The notes beneath the pieces are model-generated. The model was not told where the DNA came from and did no database searches. It worked only from the letters and a program-made list of their open reading frames with translations. Shown piece by piece: positions 9,361 to 19,767 of a stretch of DNA of 64,000 nucleotides. Position numbers and translations under genes: made by a program. The DNA comes from Discostella pseudostelligera (Eukaryota; Bacillariophyta; Thalassiosirophyceae; Thalassiosirales; Thalassiosiraceae): contig JALLBK010000059.1 in assembly GCA_036940085.1 (NCBI GenBank), positions 1 to 64,000 on the forward strand. Direction: 5' to 3'. Position 1 is the stretch's first letter. Each line of letters opens with the position of its first letter.

Positions 9361-10236
9361 TTATTGCCGTGATGCTTGCGGCGGATATAAAATCGATCGA
9401 AAGAATATAAATATCCCCCCTAATAGAGATGATGCACTGCTAAAAGTCCATCGAAAACCACATAACATCTTGTTCCACAAATACCATGGTGTTATCATTG
9501 TCAGAGCAGTAAATATCACATCGGATAATGTGTTCGTTCTCATGCCAGGAGAGGTTGATTGTAGCCGCAATCCCATCACAACCAACGATGGCTTCTTTCG
9601 ACGGTGGATAATGTCACCTACTGAGATGTCTAATATCTGCTCCGATGCTTCGTCCGTATAGTCATTCCTACTCGCTGTAGCATTATTTCCTGCATGCGGA
9701 TATATTATCTTTCCCTTGTGAATCACCTTGAGGCCACTTTTGACATCCATTCCTAAAACATGGGCAATTCGATCTAATGCATTTCCTCCATTTCTGTCAC
9801 GGAATATTGATGTGTATGAAGATGATAATTGCTGTGGAGACTTTACCCACAAGAAGTAAACGATTGTGCCGTATCGGAACGATACTATTCTACCGCCGCC
9901 ACCATCGCCATCACTGTCGACCGACCCGTGCGTATTATGTTGTGCATTTGTTCGTCGCGCTATGGAAATAGACGACGTGGAATCACAAATGAAAGATGCT
10001 GACGATGATTGGCATACAGGGCATAATTTTGTTCCGCCAGTATCGTGTAGGTAGGAGACAAGGTTCGACAAGTTGCATGAGTGGCCGCATTGAATATTAA
10101 GGGTCCCTGTCGGTTCCGCATTATCCGCTAGGAGAGGATTGGACTCATAAACGACAGCCAAGTCCTCTGGCTGTATCGCGCCAATGGTTTTGAAGGTGAA
10201 GGGGCAAATATTGGAGGTGGAAGTCGCCATGGCCAT
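9361..10236 (-). CDS. membrane-associated RING-like / ubiquitin-like protein
   Basis: From the ATG at 10236 this is 291 residues; the frame is open to 10446 with a further ATG and a hydrophobic stretch. Near the N-terminus ICPFTF, then CGHSCNLSNLVSYL and LCPVCQ give a degenerate RING/U-box-like cysteine-histidine pattern. The centre (LDRIAHVLGMD...LKVIHKGKIIYP) looks like a ubiquitin-like fold, and the C-terminus has hydrophobic segments around WYLWNKMLCGF and LLGGIFIFFRSILY. I infer a membrane-bound ubiquitin-pathway factor. The E3 role is not proven because too few metal ligands are evident. It is divergent from the UBX/PUB gene, which fits a ubiquitin context. Confidence 0.5.
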   Translation of the reverse strand: MAMATSTSNICPFTFKTIGAIQPEDLAVVYESNPLLADNAEPTGTLNIQCGHSCNLSNLVSYLHDTGGTKLCPVCQSSSASFICDSTSSISIARRTNAQHNTHGSVDSDGDGGGGRIVSFRYGTIVYFLWVKSPQQLSSSYTSIFRDRNGGNALDRIAHVLGMDVKSGLKVIHKGKIIYPHAGNNATASRNDYTDEASEQILDISVGDIIHRRKKPSLVVMGLRLQSTSPGMRTNTLSDVIFTALTMITPWYLWNKMLCGFRWTFSSASSLLGGIFIFFRSILYPPQASRQ

Positions 10237-10541
10237 GGTGCAACATTGTCCATCCTTGATCCTTGATTTGTTGCTTCGGCTTTTTGTTCCAGCAGGTTCC
10301 AGCTGGAGCTTGGATCTCGTGTGTCGAAGGCCAGAACATCGTCTGTCCGACGGGTGGAGAGAAAAGCGAAGGAGAAAAAGCGAAGGAGAATAGAGCAGAA
10401 AAGGGAGAAGGCGACAAAGGAAGTTCGCATAGGACGGCGGCGGCACTCATGGTCAACTGCGATTTATGTTTGTTGTGACTGTGTGTTTGTTGTTGGTGTT
10501 GGTGTCGATAGATTCGGCTTCCGAAGCCAATCGAAGATCGA

Positions 10542-12706
10542 ATGAATGATGAACCCGCCGACCGCCAACGCAAAATCAAAAGCAAAGCAGCAGGAGGAGC
10601 GAATTATTATTCAACGATAATGTACCGCAGCAACACCAACAAAGATGTCAAGAAGAAGACGTCTTCTTCTCCAATACGAGTTGTTATCCGCCTCGCATGG
10701 TCAGGAGCACGCCTCACCGTGCCCACCACCAATGAAAACAACGATCCATTGCCTCCCATCCGCGCATCGTCGACAACACTGTTGGACCTAATACTTCGTC
10801 TAGAATCAGCATTGCCACCGTCGTTATTTCAAGTTGGAGCGAACAATAATTCTGCCTCTGCAACGTCAGCAGCAACACTGGTATGTCTTCGGAAGGTGGT
10901 ACCACAATCTCAATGGGAGCAAACGACATTACAGCAGATGCTGGATGGTGACGATGGCAGTGCTGGCGTAGTATTGACATTGGGTCTTGGTGCTGGTAGC
11001 GCGGTTAGTAGTAGCAGTAGTGCTGCAGTGAGAACCAACTCTTTAACCAATGCAATATCTTCTGCGGCATCATCATTGAATATCAAACGTGCCGTTGCCA
11101 CCGCCGCGCCGTCGTCTGTGATCGATCTTACTTCCACAGAGGCAGAGTCGATGGAAATTACAAAGCAGCATGATGATGCAAGGCCACCATTAACATCACC
11201 ACAACCTACAATAACTGAAAGAAAGATGATGTCACCCGAACATGCTTGGAATCAAATCCTTCAATCGAATTTCGATGCCACCTCCAAAGATTGTCTCCTC
11301 GCACTTCTCAAAATAATTGACAACCTTCTATCACGTCCCAATGACCCCAAAGTCCGTTCTATACGATGTGCCAATGCAGCATTTGATAAGAAAGTGGGAA
11401 GTATCGTAAGAGGATATGATTTTTTATTTTCCATTGGATTTGTGCCCAAGTATCCTACTGCCTTGCACTCGTGGGGAACGGCATCATTGAAACAACCACC
11501 ACCGGAAATGCTGGAATTGACACCCGAGCACGAGTCAAGGGAGATTTCGATCCAAGCACGTGCAATATTGATACAATCCGCTATAGTGGATTTGGGTATG
11601 GATGAGGGTGAGCTGCCACCCGCGCCTAAATTTACTGCACCTGCTGCTCCACATGCCAACTCATCGGCAGCAGATGCCACCTCTGGATTCAATGTTTACA
11701 AAACCCACTCGTACAATATCCAAAGTGCGGCATTGGGTGCGCCCGATCCATACAGCACCGGGACCGCAATGTCAATTACTGAACGACAATTGAAAGATTT
11801 GGAATCCAAGAAGGAAAAGATGGAACGTGAGATGCAGTCCACTATTGAGAAGTATCGAGGACTTGTGGCCTATCGGAGTGGTCCAGTTCGTATGGATGCT
11901 GCGCCAGCGTCTGCTACTGCGGCAAGTAGTGGAGAAGGCAAGAGTGATTCTTCCTTGGTTGCCGCGCGAATGAAGCGGATGGAGGAAGAACGAAGAAAGA
12001 GGGAGGAGGGTGGATTTACAACCAAAGCGATGAGGGATTTGGAGAAGATGAAGAAAGCAAAGGTAATTATTCTTCAATGGTCGCCAATTACTCGTGGCAT
12101 GTTGCATTCTCTTTGAAATCAGTATTAACATTCGACTGTCGTCCGTAGGTTTATTCACACGCTCAGATCCGTGTCAACTTTTCCGACGGTGCAAGTCTTC
12201 ATGCCAAATTCCTTCCGAGGGAGAAGGTCTCCACCATCCGCTCCGTAATCAAATCCGCATTCCAACCTTCTTTGGCACACTCACTAGACTTTGATTTGTA
12301 TGTGGCTCCACCTCGTCGGTTGTTGGATGATTTGAAAACTCTGGACGAGGAAGAACTGGTCCCCGCGGCCAAAATACATGTTAGTTGGAAGGGTGGCGCG
12401 TCTCAGATGGTGGGTGATGCTGCTGGAAGTTATTTACGAGATGAATTGTTTAGCGAAGGTGCCAGTACAGCTGCGTTTCCAAATGCTAAACCAATAGTGA
12501 ATGAACAAAAAGCATCATCGTCCAACCCGCAAGGGAAAGACAGCACTGGCTTCGGTGGTGGAGGTGCTCAGTCGAAGGAAGAATTATTAATGCAACGCAT
12601 GCTTGGGAAAAAAGTTGGCTTACTCGGTGGCAGGAAAACTAGTGGCGACAACAATGACAAGGAAAGTGAAAAGAAGAACGGCAAACCAAAATGGTTCAAA
12701 GGATGA
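10542..12706 (+). CDS. UBX- and PUB-domain p97/CDC48 cofactor
   Basis: Two exons (10542-12062 and 12149-12706) give 692 residues. The order is: an N-terminal ubiquitin-like stretch after RVVIRLAWSGARLTV, a low-complexity Ser/Ala region, a PUB domain (AWNQILQSNF...DPKVRSIRCANAAFDKKV...YDFLFSIGF), a charged linker with coiled coil, and a UBX domain spanning the intron (IRVNFSDGASLHAKFLPREKV...LYVAPPRRLL). UBX binds the p97 N-domain and PUB binds the p97 C-terminal tail, so this should be an adaptor of p97/CDC48 in ubiquitin-dependent extraction. The C-terminus resembles the ASPL/PUX group. Its stop is only 25 bp from that of another PUB gene on the opposite strand. Confidence 0.87.
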
Positions 12707-12731
12707 TCTGCTCCTAATTGTTAAAATGATA

Positions 12732-13832
12732 TCACGATCCACCATTCTCATACGATTCTATCATTTCTAAGGCACTACTCAACCAACATGCCTCCTTCTC
12801 ACCGGGCGGATACACTAAATACGTTTCCCCATCCTCGTCATTCTCACTTAAAACAAATCCAACGGACATCATTAATTCTAGTGCCCCCTGCATATCTGTG
12901 ATTGTTTCTTTGATCTTTGCATTGGAAAGACGCACACGCCTGTACTTGGAAGATGTCTCTTCCTTGCCCTGCTGTCCTTTGGTTGTTGCATTCTTGATCA
13001 GCGTGCGCATTGTACTCAAGGACTTTAGCACTGCTGCATGGTCGGAATTTGATGTAACGAGAATCGAAAAGGCATGCTCGAATTCGGGGGATGGTTCTGA
13101 TTTCTTGTCGGTTGGATCTTTTGGTTTAATGATTCTACCAGGCGAAGGAGTTTCACCACTTCCGACAATCTTCGACGGGGCATTCTCAGCATTTATTTCA
13201 CCCTTCACCATTGCTACCGTTGCCGTTCTCGCCTGACCACTCGTCATTGCTTTTGCCTCGTATGGATTGTATCCGAATTTCTTAGCATCTTCCATCTCTG
13301 CTTGTTTGACGGCAGCCACTGCACGACGCGTCTCCTCTGAGGCAATGACATCATGATCATACATTTGTTGATTCTTAAGCTCTTTGTCATCTATCCGCTT
13401 TTCCATCTTGGGTATAGGCTTTTGAGTTGCCTTGTGCTTTGCCTCCCGCGCTTCCGCTGCTGCTATCACGGCTTGCTTCCGAGCCTGTGCATCTAATGTG
13501 GATTTTCCAGGTGTGCCATCGTCGCGATTGCCTCCCCCCAAGCTCTGCCCCCCTCCCCGATTATTGACAGGTTGTTTTGACTTGTTGAACAAATCGATCT
13601 TACCCAAAGCATCATTGATTCCAGCACCAGCATTGGCAAGAATGTTCTTCGACGAATCTATCTTACTGGCGACGGGAGCATTCTTCTTTTTCATGCTATC
13701 CAGGTCTCCCGACCCTCCCTGCCACGAATTTTTCGGGGCATCTTTCGACGGTTGCTTTTTATCCTCATTTTTGCTGCTGTTCTTCTTGCCACCACCGCCC
13801 CCTCCGACGAGGTTGGAAAAGAATTTGTCCAT
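12732..13832 (-). CDS. PUB-domain protein
   Basis: A 366-residue protein beginning MDKFFSNLVGGGGGGKK. The first 230 residues are low-complexity Lys/Asn/Gly/Ala with a basic helix (ARKQAVIAAAEAREAKHKATQK). The C-terminal 115 residues are a PUB domain: FEHAFSILV, SSKYRRVRLSNAKIKETI, ALELMMSVGF. PUB domains bind the C-terminal peptide of p97/CDC48, so a p97 cofactor role is likely. No UBX, UBA or peptidase domain is visible. The start is chosen downstream of the single ambiguous base (N at 13850), because upstream residues have no domain character. A long antisense frame over it is a shadow. Confidence 0.78.
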   Translation of the reverse strand: MDKFFSNLVGGGGGGKKNSSKNEDKKQPSKDAPKNSWQGGSGDLDSMKKKNAPVASKIDSSKNILANAGAGINDALGKIDLFNKSKQPVNNRGGGQSLGGGNRDDGTPGKSTLDAQARKQAVIAAAEAREAKHKATQKPIPKMEKRIDDKELKNQQMYDHDVIASEETRRAVAAVKQAEMEDAKKFGYNPYEAKAMTSGQARTATVAMVKGEINAENAPSKIVGSGETPSPGRIIKPKDPTDKKSEPSPEFEHAFSILVTSNSDHAAVLKSLSTMRTLIKNATTKGQQGKEETSSKYRRVRLSNAKIKETITDMQGALELMMSVGFVLSENDEDGETYLVYPPGEKEACWLSSALEMIESYENGGS

Positions 13833-14018
13833 GATGAATTGTTTGGGTANACGAGTGACACGTGGCGTGAAAATCAGCCCACCCCTTCCTGCAGAGCCCT
13901 GCATCATACTTGGACAACTAATACTCGTCGTATTTAATTGTATATGCTTTATAATATTATGCACAGCTTGCATCCGTTCAATCTCAAGATGCACTTCAAT
14001 GAGATGCAGGTCGATGCG

Positions 14019-15798
14019 TCAGTTCTTGAAACGTTGCAATCCCAACAAAGCACCACACTCTTCGTATTCCTTCTTGCTCAACCACAACTGTGCAAAGAAA
14101 TCAGCAACGGATCATAGAAAAACGAGGAACACACGCTTCGCGAGGAACTCACCTGTTGAAAACTACCCAAACTAGACAGTATGCTACCTCCAATCCATGC
14201 ACTGTATCTATTCTCAACTGAATTTTTGCTAGCGATGACTTTGTATTTGCATGATGAGGGAAGGATTTCCCCTAATTCAATGGATAGACGTTGGTCGAGT
14301 GTAGGAAATAGGGATGCACCACCAGTAACAATAATATTGGATGATAGGTCTTTGCGTAAGTCAACATCCAATATTTCGTTGAGAGATTTGTGAATGAGCT
14401 TATGGAGGGGTAGCATGTTCTCCGAACAATTGCCATTATCAGCAGTTGCATTTTGCACGAATGATGGAAGAGTGTCAGCGAAAAGCAGCTCCTGAAAGTG
14501 GTATAACAAAAATGAGTTTCAATGAAGACGGTTGAAAGGAAACGAAGGGGGCAACTAAGACTCACTGGTAATCGACACAAATCTTTGCCGGCCTTCGAAT
14601 TAGTCAAGTTGACGCTTGTGCCGTCAGGGAGCACGTAACACGACCCTTCGTCATCGTCATCCTCCTCCATTGATTTGTCATCGTCCATATCAATATCTGT
14701 ATCTACCTCCATGTTATTTTCGCCGAGTTTGCCGTATCCACAAAAAGGAGCTGACACCTCTTTACTGCTCTTGAGTGGAATGATGTGTGACGAGGTCATC
14801 ATCTCGTACATAACTTCATGCACTGCCATAGAATGGAACGATGATTGTTTGACCATCTCCAGCTTACGCAAAGAGCTCTTCTCAGGCGAGCAGGTTGCGT
14901 GAAGGCGGTAGCGTGGAACAACCCCATCAACTTGACAAGGTGGGATGCTTGTTCGTGCACCATTACGACCCCACCCATTCCATTCGGTTGTAGTTCCATT
15001 GACATCCCAAACACCCTCTAGCACACTTTTCTGTACATTACCCAACCACGCCCCCCCTCGCCCACTACTCACACAGCCATGGCTTAAACAATACCCGTCG
15101 AAGACAGGAGTAACGGTAATGCCAGTGTGGCCAATGTCAACGACTAATGATGTCTGTCTCCCATATGCAAACGATGATAACATGGACGAAGGCGCAATAT
15201 AGGCAGCGGGAGCCGACAGAGATTCAAATAATGATTCTAGCATGAGAGCTCTTTGCTTATCATGAATTTTTGTCAATGTGCTCGTTCTGGTCGAATCCAC
15301 CGCCAGTATTGGGTGATCGATTGGTCCGTCCACCACTTCCGGCTGCAGCTCTGGTTCATGCGGATAATATTTATGCCCCAATGTATGCTTCCCTCTCCCA
15401 CGAACGCACAATGCCTGATAAGAATATTCCCATAAAGCTGCCCAGGCATCAATATCCTCGATTGCTCCATCCATTGCACTTGTTGCAATGCTATTCTTCT
15501 GGTTATTGGAATTGAGGCTTGAATAAATTGGAAAGAAACCAATATCCTCCTCATCACTTCCATCCTCCGTCGACGATAAACAATATTCAGGAGGCATGCG
15601 CATCATTGATACCGGAGCTGTGTATTTCCCCCAACGAACACCGTGAGAAGTGTTGCCATCATTATCTTTGGGCGCACGTCGGCGATAGACCGCGCTCGGG
15701 ACAACTAACTTTGGACAATCTTCACCACCATAACCAAAACGAGCCGTGTGAGATCCGACATCACCAATGAATGCACCGGTTTCGTCTCCGCAATACAT
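14019..15798 (-). CDS. ARP4: nuclear actin-related protein ARP4/BAF53-like
   Basis: Three exons (14566-15798, 14153-14491, 14019-14087, minus) give 546 residues. The N-terminus MYCGDETGAFIGDVGSHTARFGYGGEDCPK and the Asp-x-Gly phosphate loop LVVDIGHTGITVTPV are actin-fold signatures. IIVTGGASLFPTLDQRL, KYKVIAS and SAWIGGSILSSLGSFQQ follow, and the last small exon encodes LWLSKKEYEECG, the actin C-terminal signature. The N-terminal wording is closest to ARP4, a subunit of INO80, SWR1/SRCAP, NuA4 and BAF chromatin complexes. An acidic insert (DTDIDMDDDKSMEEDDDDEG) lies in the middle. The protein is longer than actin because of such inserts. ARP subtype is inferred from the N-terminus. Confidence 0.87.
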
Positions 15799-15903
15799 GA
15801 TGATGGAGATGGGATGGAGTGTGGGAGCGATGCCGATTGCCGATTTTATGCCAATGTTTACCATAGACAATGTTTTTCATTGTTGTATTGAAGGGCATGC
15901 GTC

Positions 15904-16001
15904 TTCCCGCCATTTTGAACCTGAAGGTGGGGCGCAGCGATGACGTTGGTGTGACGTGTGCCCTCTCGCAGGTTTTGGTGTTCTTCTTCTCCTTCCCGCC
16001 A
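15904..16001. promoter_or_regulatory. two TTCCCGCCA motifs in ARP4 / patatin divergent promoter
   Basis: Exact copies at 15904-15912 and 15993-16001, same orientation, lie between the ARP4 start (15798, minus) and the patatin-like start (16122, plus). The rest of this 320-bp gap shows nothing else I can name. Confidence 0.55.
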
Positions 16002-16121
16002 AATCCGCTGACTTCCGCTTTTGACACCGACCATAATATCACCATCACCATGACATGCCCACGATAACTACTACTATCCCTACTGCCATCAGCATCAGGT
16101 CCGCCATAATACAATATCACC

Positions 16122-17084
16122 ATGGTGCCCTCGACTCATCGAAGAAAGAGAATTCTCTGTGTCATGTTACCTCTTGTCATTTTTACGTCTTCATTAGTGA
16201 GCAACTTCCTATCCATGTTCCTCGAACCGTTAAGCACAAGTGTCGTGAGTGTCGGTATTTCCATGTCGAAGACGGAAGGTGATACAATCGATGTTTACAT
16301 CCCAGGGGCTGGCTTTTCGGGGTTCTTCTATACGCTTGGAAGACTGCAAGCTCTTCATCAGTCGTCCTATCATAACTCGTCATCTTTTCAATACTACTGC
16401 TTCTCTGCGGGTTGCCTCGCACTCCTCACTTCACTCCTGCAACTACCCGTGGATTCGGCCGTAAAGCTCGCACATTCCTCTCGCAATCGATGGATATTGG
16501 GCGAAATCAGTAGGTATGATGTCGTTAAACACTTTGTTGATGGACTGTTGGATGTTGAAGATGTAGATGTAGATGCACCAATAACAACCGAAGGAATGTG
16601 GAACGAGACAATAGACGAACAAGATGTGGAATGCCGTGACTTTCAATGCAATTCCACCGAAGGAGGACGTATTCTAGAGAATGCACAATATACAACGAAA
16701 AGGAATGATATCGATGTTCGAGGGTTTTTGCCCAGAATCAACGTAATCACTTCAACTTGGGATGCACAACACTTCATATCACAACGAATACAACAGCCAT
16801 CGAGTTTCGAACATTTGAAGGAACTAATGATCCAAACAACATGGATACCTTTCGTAACAGGATCATCCTTTTGGAAAAGAGAGGGAGATAATTTTCACAA
16901 TGATGGAGCATTTGCTGGCTTATTCAAGCATGAACATTTCTTTTATCCGAGTCAATACCATCATTCTTTGCTCTTGCCATGGAGCTTCGATCTGCTTTCG
17001 AATGGACTAAATATACTTCTTGGCCATGATCGGGCAGTCCATTACTGGGAAGAGGGATATAGTAGAGGAGTTAATGCATCCTGA
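16122..17084 (+). CDS. patatin-like (PNPLA) lipid hydrolase-like protein
   Basis: A 320-residue single-exon protein starting with a basic segment and a hydrophobic signal-anchor (ILCVMLPLVIFTSSLVSNFL). The patatin fold is suggested by IPGAGFSGFFYTLG (oxyanion-hole glycine loop), YCFSAGCLALL (nucleophile elbow with the serine at about residue 96) and FHNDGAFAG (Asp-Gly-Ala of the catalytic dyad). Patatin-like enzymes cleave acyl esters of phospholipids or triacylglycerol. The elbow normally reads G-x-S-x-G and here the first Gly is Cys, so activity is uncertain. An acidic insert (VEDVDVDAP) separates the motifs. Moderate confidence in the fold, low in substrate. Confidence 0.68.
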   Translation: MVPSTHRRKRILCVMLPLVIFTSSLVSNFLSMFLEPLSTSVVSVGISMSKTEGDTIDVYIPGAGFSGFFYTLGRLQALHQSSYHNSSSFQYYCFSAGCLALLTSLLQLPVDSAVKLAHSSRNRWILGEISRYDVVKHFVDGLLDVEDVDVDAPITTEGMWNETIDEQDVECRDFQCNSTEGGRILENAQYTTKRNDIDVRGFLPRINVITSTWDAQHFISQRIQQPSSFEHLKELMIQTTWIPFVTGSSFWKREGDNFHNDGAFAGLFKHEHFFYPSQYHHSLLLPWSFDLLSNGLNILLGHDRAVHYWEEGYSRGVNAS

Positions 17085-17195
17085 TAGTATACTAGCAAAT
17101 CTTACAGTAGATGTTCTTTTAGTTGTAGCCATTAGAATGTTGTATTTCATCCACAAAGTCAAACCCAAGCAAACAATCGATAGCCAATGAGCACC

Positions 17196-19225
17196 TCATT
17201 TGAAGTCAGGAAGTGGAACACGAGGCTTCCTCGTGCGCCTATAATGGTAGTCATAGAATTGGTCAAGGTTGTTCCTGTCCACGCGCCTACGGCCTCCACC
17301 GTCGTCCAGGGAAGAGCCCTGGTCCTCAAATGTATCGAAATTCTGAGTCGCAAACGCCACAAGCTGTTTGAAGTTAGGATCAGTGCTGGAACATGTCCTA
17401 AGGTTTTGCACAAGCAGCATGGTGAGAGCATCATATATGGAGACTGGCTAAACAAAACACGTGAGCATCAGTACAAATATTAACTCACTTGAGGTATTCA
17501 ATCACCCTCGGGAAATCCTTGGCTCCAGTCGGCAGAAGTGGGCCCTCGATATTCGCAAGATTATCCCAATCAAAGCCATCAAACCATGGATGTCGCACCA
17601 CCTGAGCAAATCCATTCTCAAACTCTGGGCCACCATCTGCTCGACTACCAATACGAGATTCCGGACCAGCAAGCAAGCAGGAGAGGAAGTCGACGCATTC
17701 CGTCGACAGCTTAGCCCGAACTTCACCAGGGATCTTTCGCGACAAAGGATGAACGTATAAGAATATGATAAACTATCGAGACAGCGATTCATTCGACGGC
17801 AAAACTCACTTCAAGTGTTTGACGCCATTTCAATATCTTTCGGCAAGTTGTCACAGGATCGTCGGCATAAAAAGGTGTGTACCCCACGAGACACTCGTAC
17901 ATTATCACACCTAAACTCCACCAATCCACAGCACACGTGTAGGAATACCCCGAAGCTCCATTCTGGGCCGCAAGAACTTCAGGTGCAATGTAATCGGGTG
18001 TACCCACCGTCGAATACGCAGCCTCCCTCCTGGCTTTGCAGGTACGTAAATCCTTTGGCATGGATCCACCGGTAGGAATGGAGGATCCAATATTGTTCGC
18101 AGTAGCGTCGATATCAATGGACATATCACGGAGATGGGAGACGTCGGCAGTCATTTCCTCGCCTCCGGGGATAGCCATAGCCGCGCCACCGGATGCAATT
18201 TGTTTCTGTTTGAGCATTTCTAAAATCACCTCAGGATGATCTCCCGGACTGACATCACCAACCTTTTTACACAGACCTAAATCCGTCAGACGCAAATGCC
18301 CCCTCGCATCCAGAAGAATATTGTCAGGTTTGATATCTCGATGGATGTACCCAAGTGCATGCACACAGCTAATGGCATGGGCTGCCTCAGCCATGAAGAA
18401 TTTCGTCGCATCCTCCGTAAATGTATCCTCCTTCATCAACAGACTCATTAAATCCCCCCCCGGTAGAAATTCCATCACCATGTACAAATTGTGTTCATCG
18501 TGGAAGCTGTAATGCAACGTTGTTAACCAGCGATTCTCATCATCGGCGGCAGCTAACGCATCCCTCTCGGCACGGACATGTCCCACTTGATTTTTCATCA
18601 CCATCATCTCCTTCTTCATCGATTTCAATGCGTACACACCCGTCTCACCACGAGAATTGCCCGGCTTGCGACGCACGAGACGGACCTCACCAAAGGCTCC
18701 TCTACCAATGACTAGGAGAGACTCAAAGTCGGCGGTGGTGACATTGCGTCGACTTTCTCTCTGAACGCGAGTTTCCTCTTTTTCCAGCTCGCGACGACGT
18801 GCCAGCTTCTCCTCGTTGGAGAGTCCAGCCTTGTTCATTTGAGTTTCAAGCTGCATTTTACGCTGGTTGCGGGCAGCCTAAATTGATGATAATTGTAGTA
18901 ATTTGAGCACAGTAATAATAAGTTGGTTAGACGCAGCGTATAATAGTGAGATGGAAAAGATAAGCTACAGCCACCGCAAACCACAACAATCGTCGCATGA
19001 TTTTGAGCCAATCCAATCCAATTCAAAACTCACCTGGTTCTCCTTTAGACCAATATGGCGCTCGGCAAGCAAGGCCTTGGCCCGGTTCGCTCGCAACTCC
19101 ATCTCCTTGTCGGCCTCACTCATCTTTTTAATTTGTTCGCGGTTCATCATCCCTCCCACTCCCCCTCCAGCCGCACCGACGCCCAACCCGGTGGTGGCCC
19201 CTCCTCCCGCTCCAGTTGGATCCAT
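17196..19225 (-). CDS. NDR/LATS-family AGC protein kinase
   Basis: Four exons on the minus strand (19034-19225, 17810-18877, 17489-17733, 17196-17397) join in frame to 568 residues. The N-terminal basic coiled region ([16 protein letters not shown]...[10 protein letters not shown]) is the MOB-binding segment of NDR kinases. The kinase domain has [28 protein letters not shown], a DLG instead of DFG, and [13 protein letters not shown] preceded by a basic, long insert between subdomains VII and VIII, typical of NDR. The C-terminal tail has F-Y-D-Y-H-Y-R-R where NDR kinases carry a hydrophobic motif with a phosphorylated Thr; here it is His. Family role: morphogenesis, mitotic exit and cytokinesis with MOB and Ste20-like kinases. 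Confidence 0.88.
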
Positions 19226-19767
19226 GATGACGTTTGCTGCTTTCAAGATACGATTGGTATTCCCACTATGTCACACATGCAAAAGAAGAAGCGAAGCGCA
19301 CAACCAACAACCAAGGTATTGTGCGTTGCGTTGGTGGTGAATGCGTTCCGTCCTTCTCGAATTCAATGAATTGGTGGATGTTGAATCTTTGACTGACTTT
19401 TTGGCTGCAATCTTCTACGACATCGTACGTAGGAATAGTACAAGTGCAGAAAAGACTTGAAGCAGCTATGGAGAGGTCAGCGTCCCGCGCGCCAGCTGCC
19501 ACCTCGTGCTCTCTCTCCAATGGTCCTCTCTCGCTGTTCCATCTCTTTTCTCTCGAATCCTCGGAAAATCTTCATTCTGACGTGACAAATTCGATTAGAC
19601 AAAATAATACTCCTACTCCATAAGTCTTCAATACAATTTCCTATCTCGTTACACTGTGAAACTGGCCTTCCTCGACCAGCATGACAAACAATGAATCGTC
19701 GGCACCCGATCGACGGGCGGAGAGAGGAGGATCATTCATTGCCAAAGTTGCAAAATATATTCGCATT
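19226..19767. other. intergenic, no supported gene
   Basis: This lies upstream of the kinase and downstream of the Nudix gene, both on the minus strand. Short frames exist but none encodes a recognisable domain. No copy of the TTCCCGCCA motif is seen here. A 5' noncoding exon of the kinase could be present. Confidence 0.45.

Noticed and set aside
13432..14175. 247-codon plus-strand frame
   Set aside because: It is antisense to the PUB gene and intergenic DNA, is low-complexity Pro/Leu/Cys, has no domain, and crosses the N at 13850.
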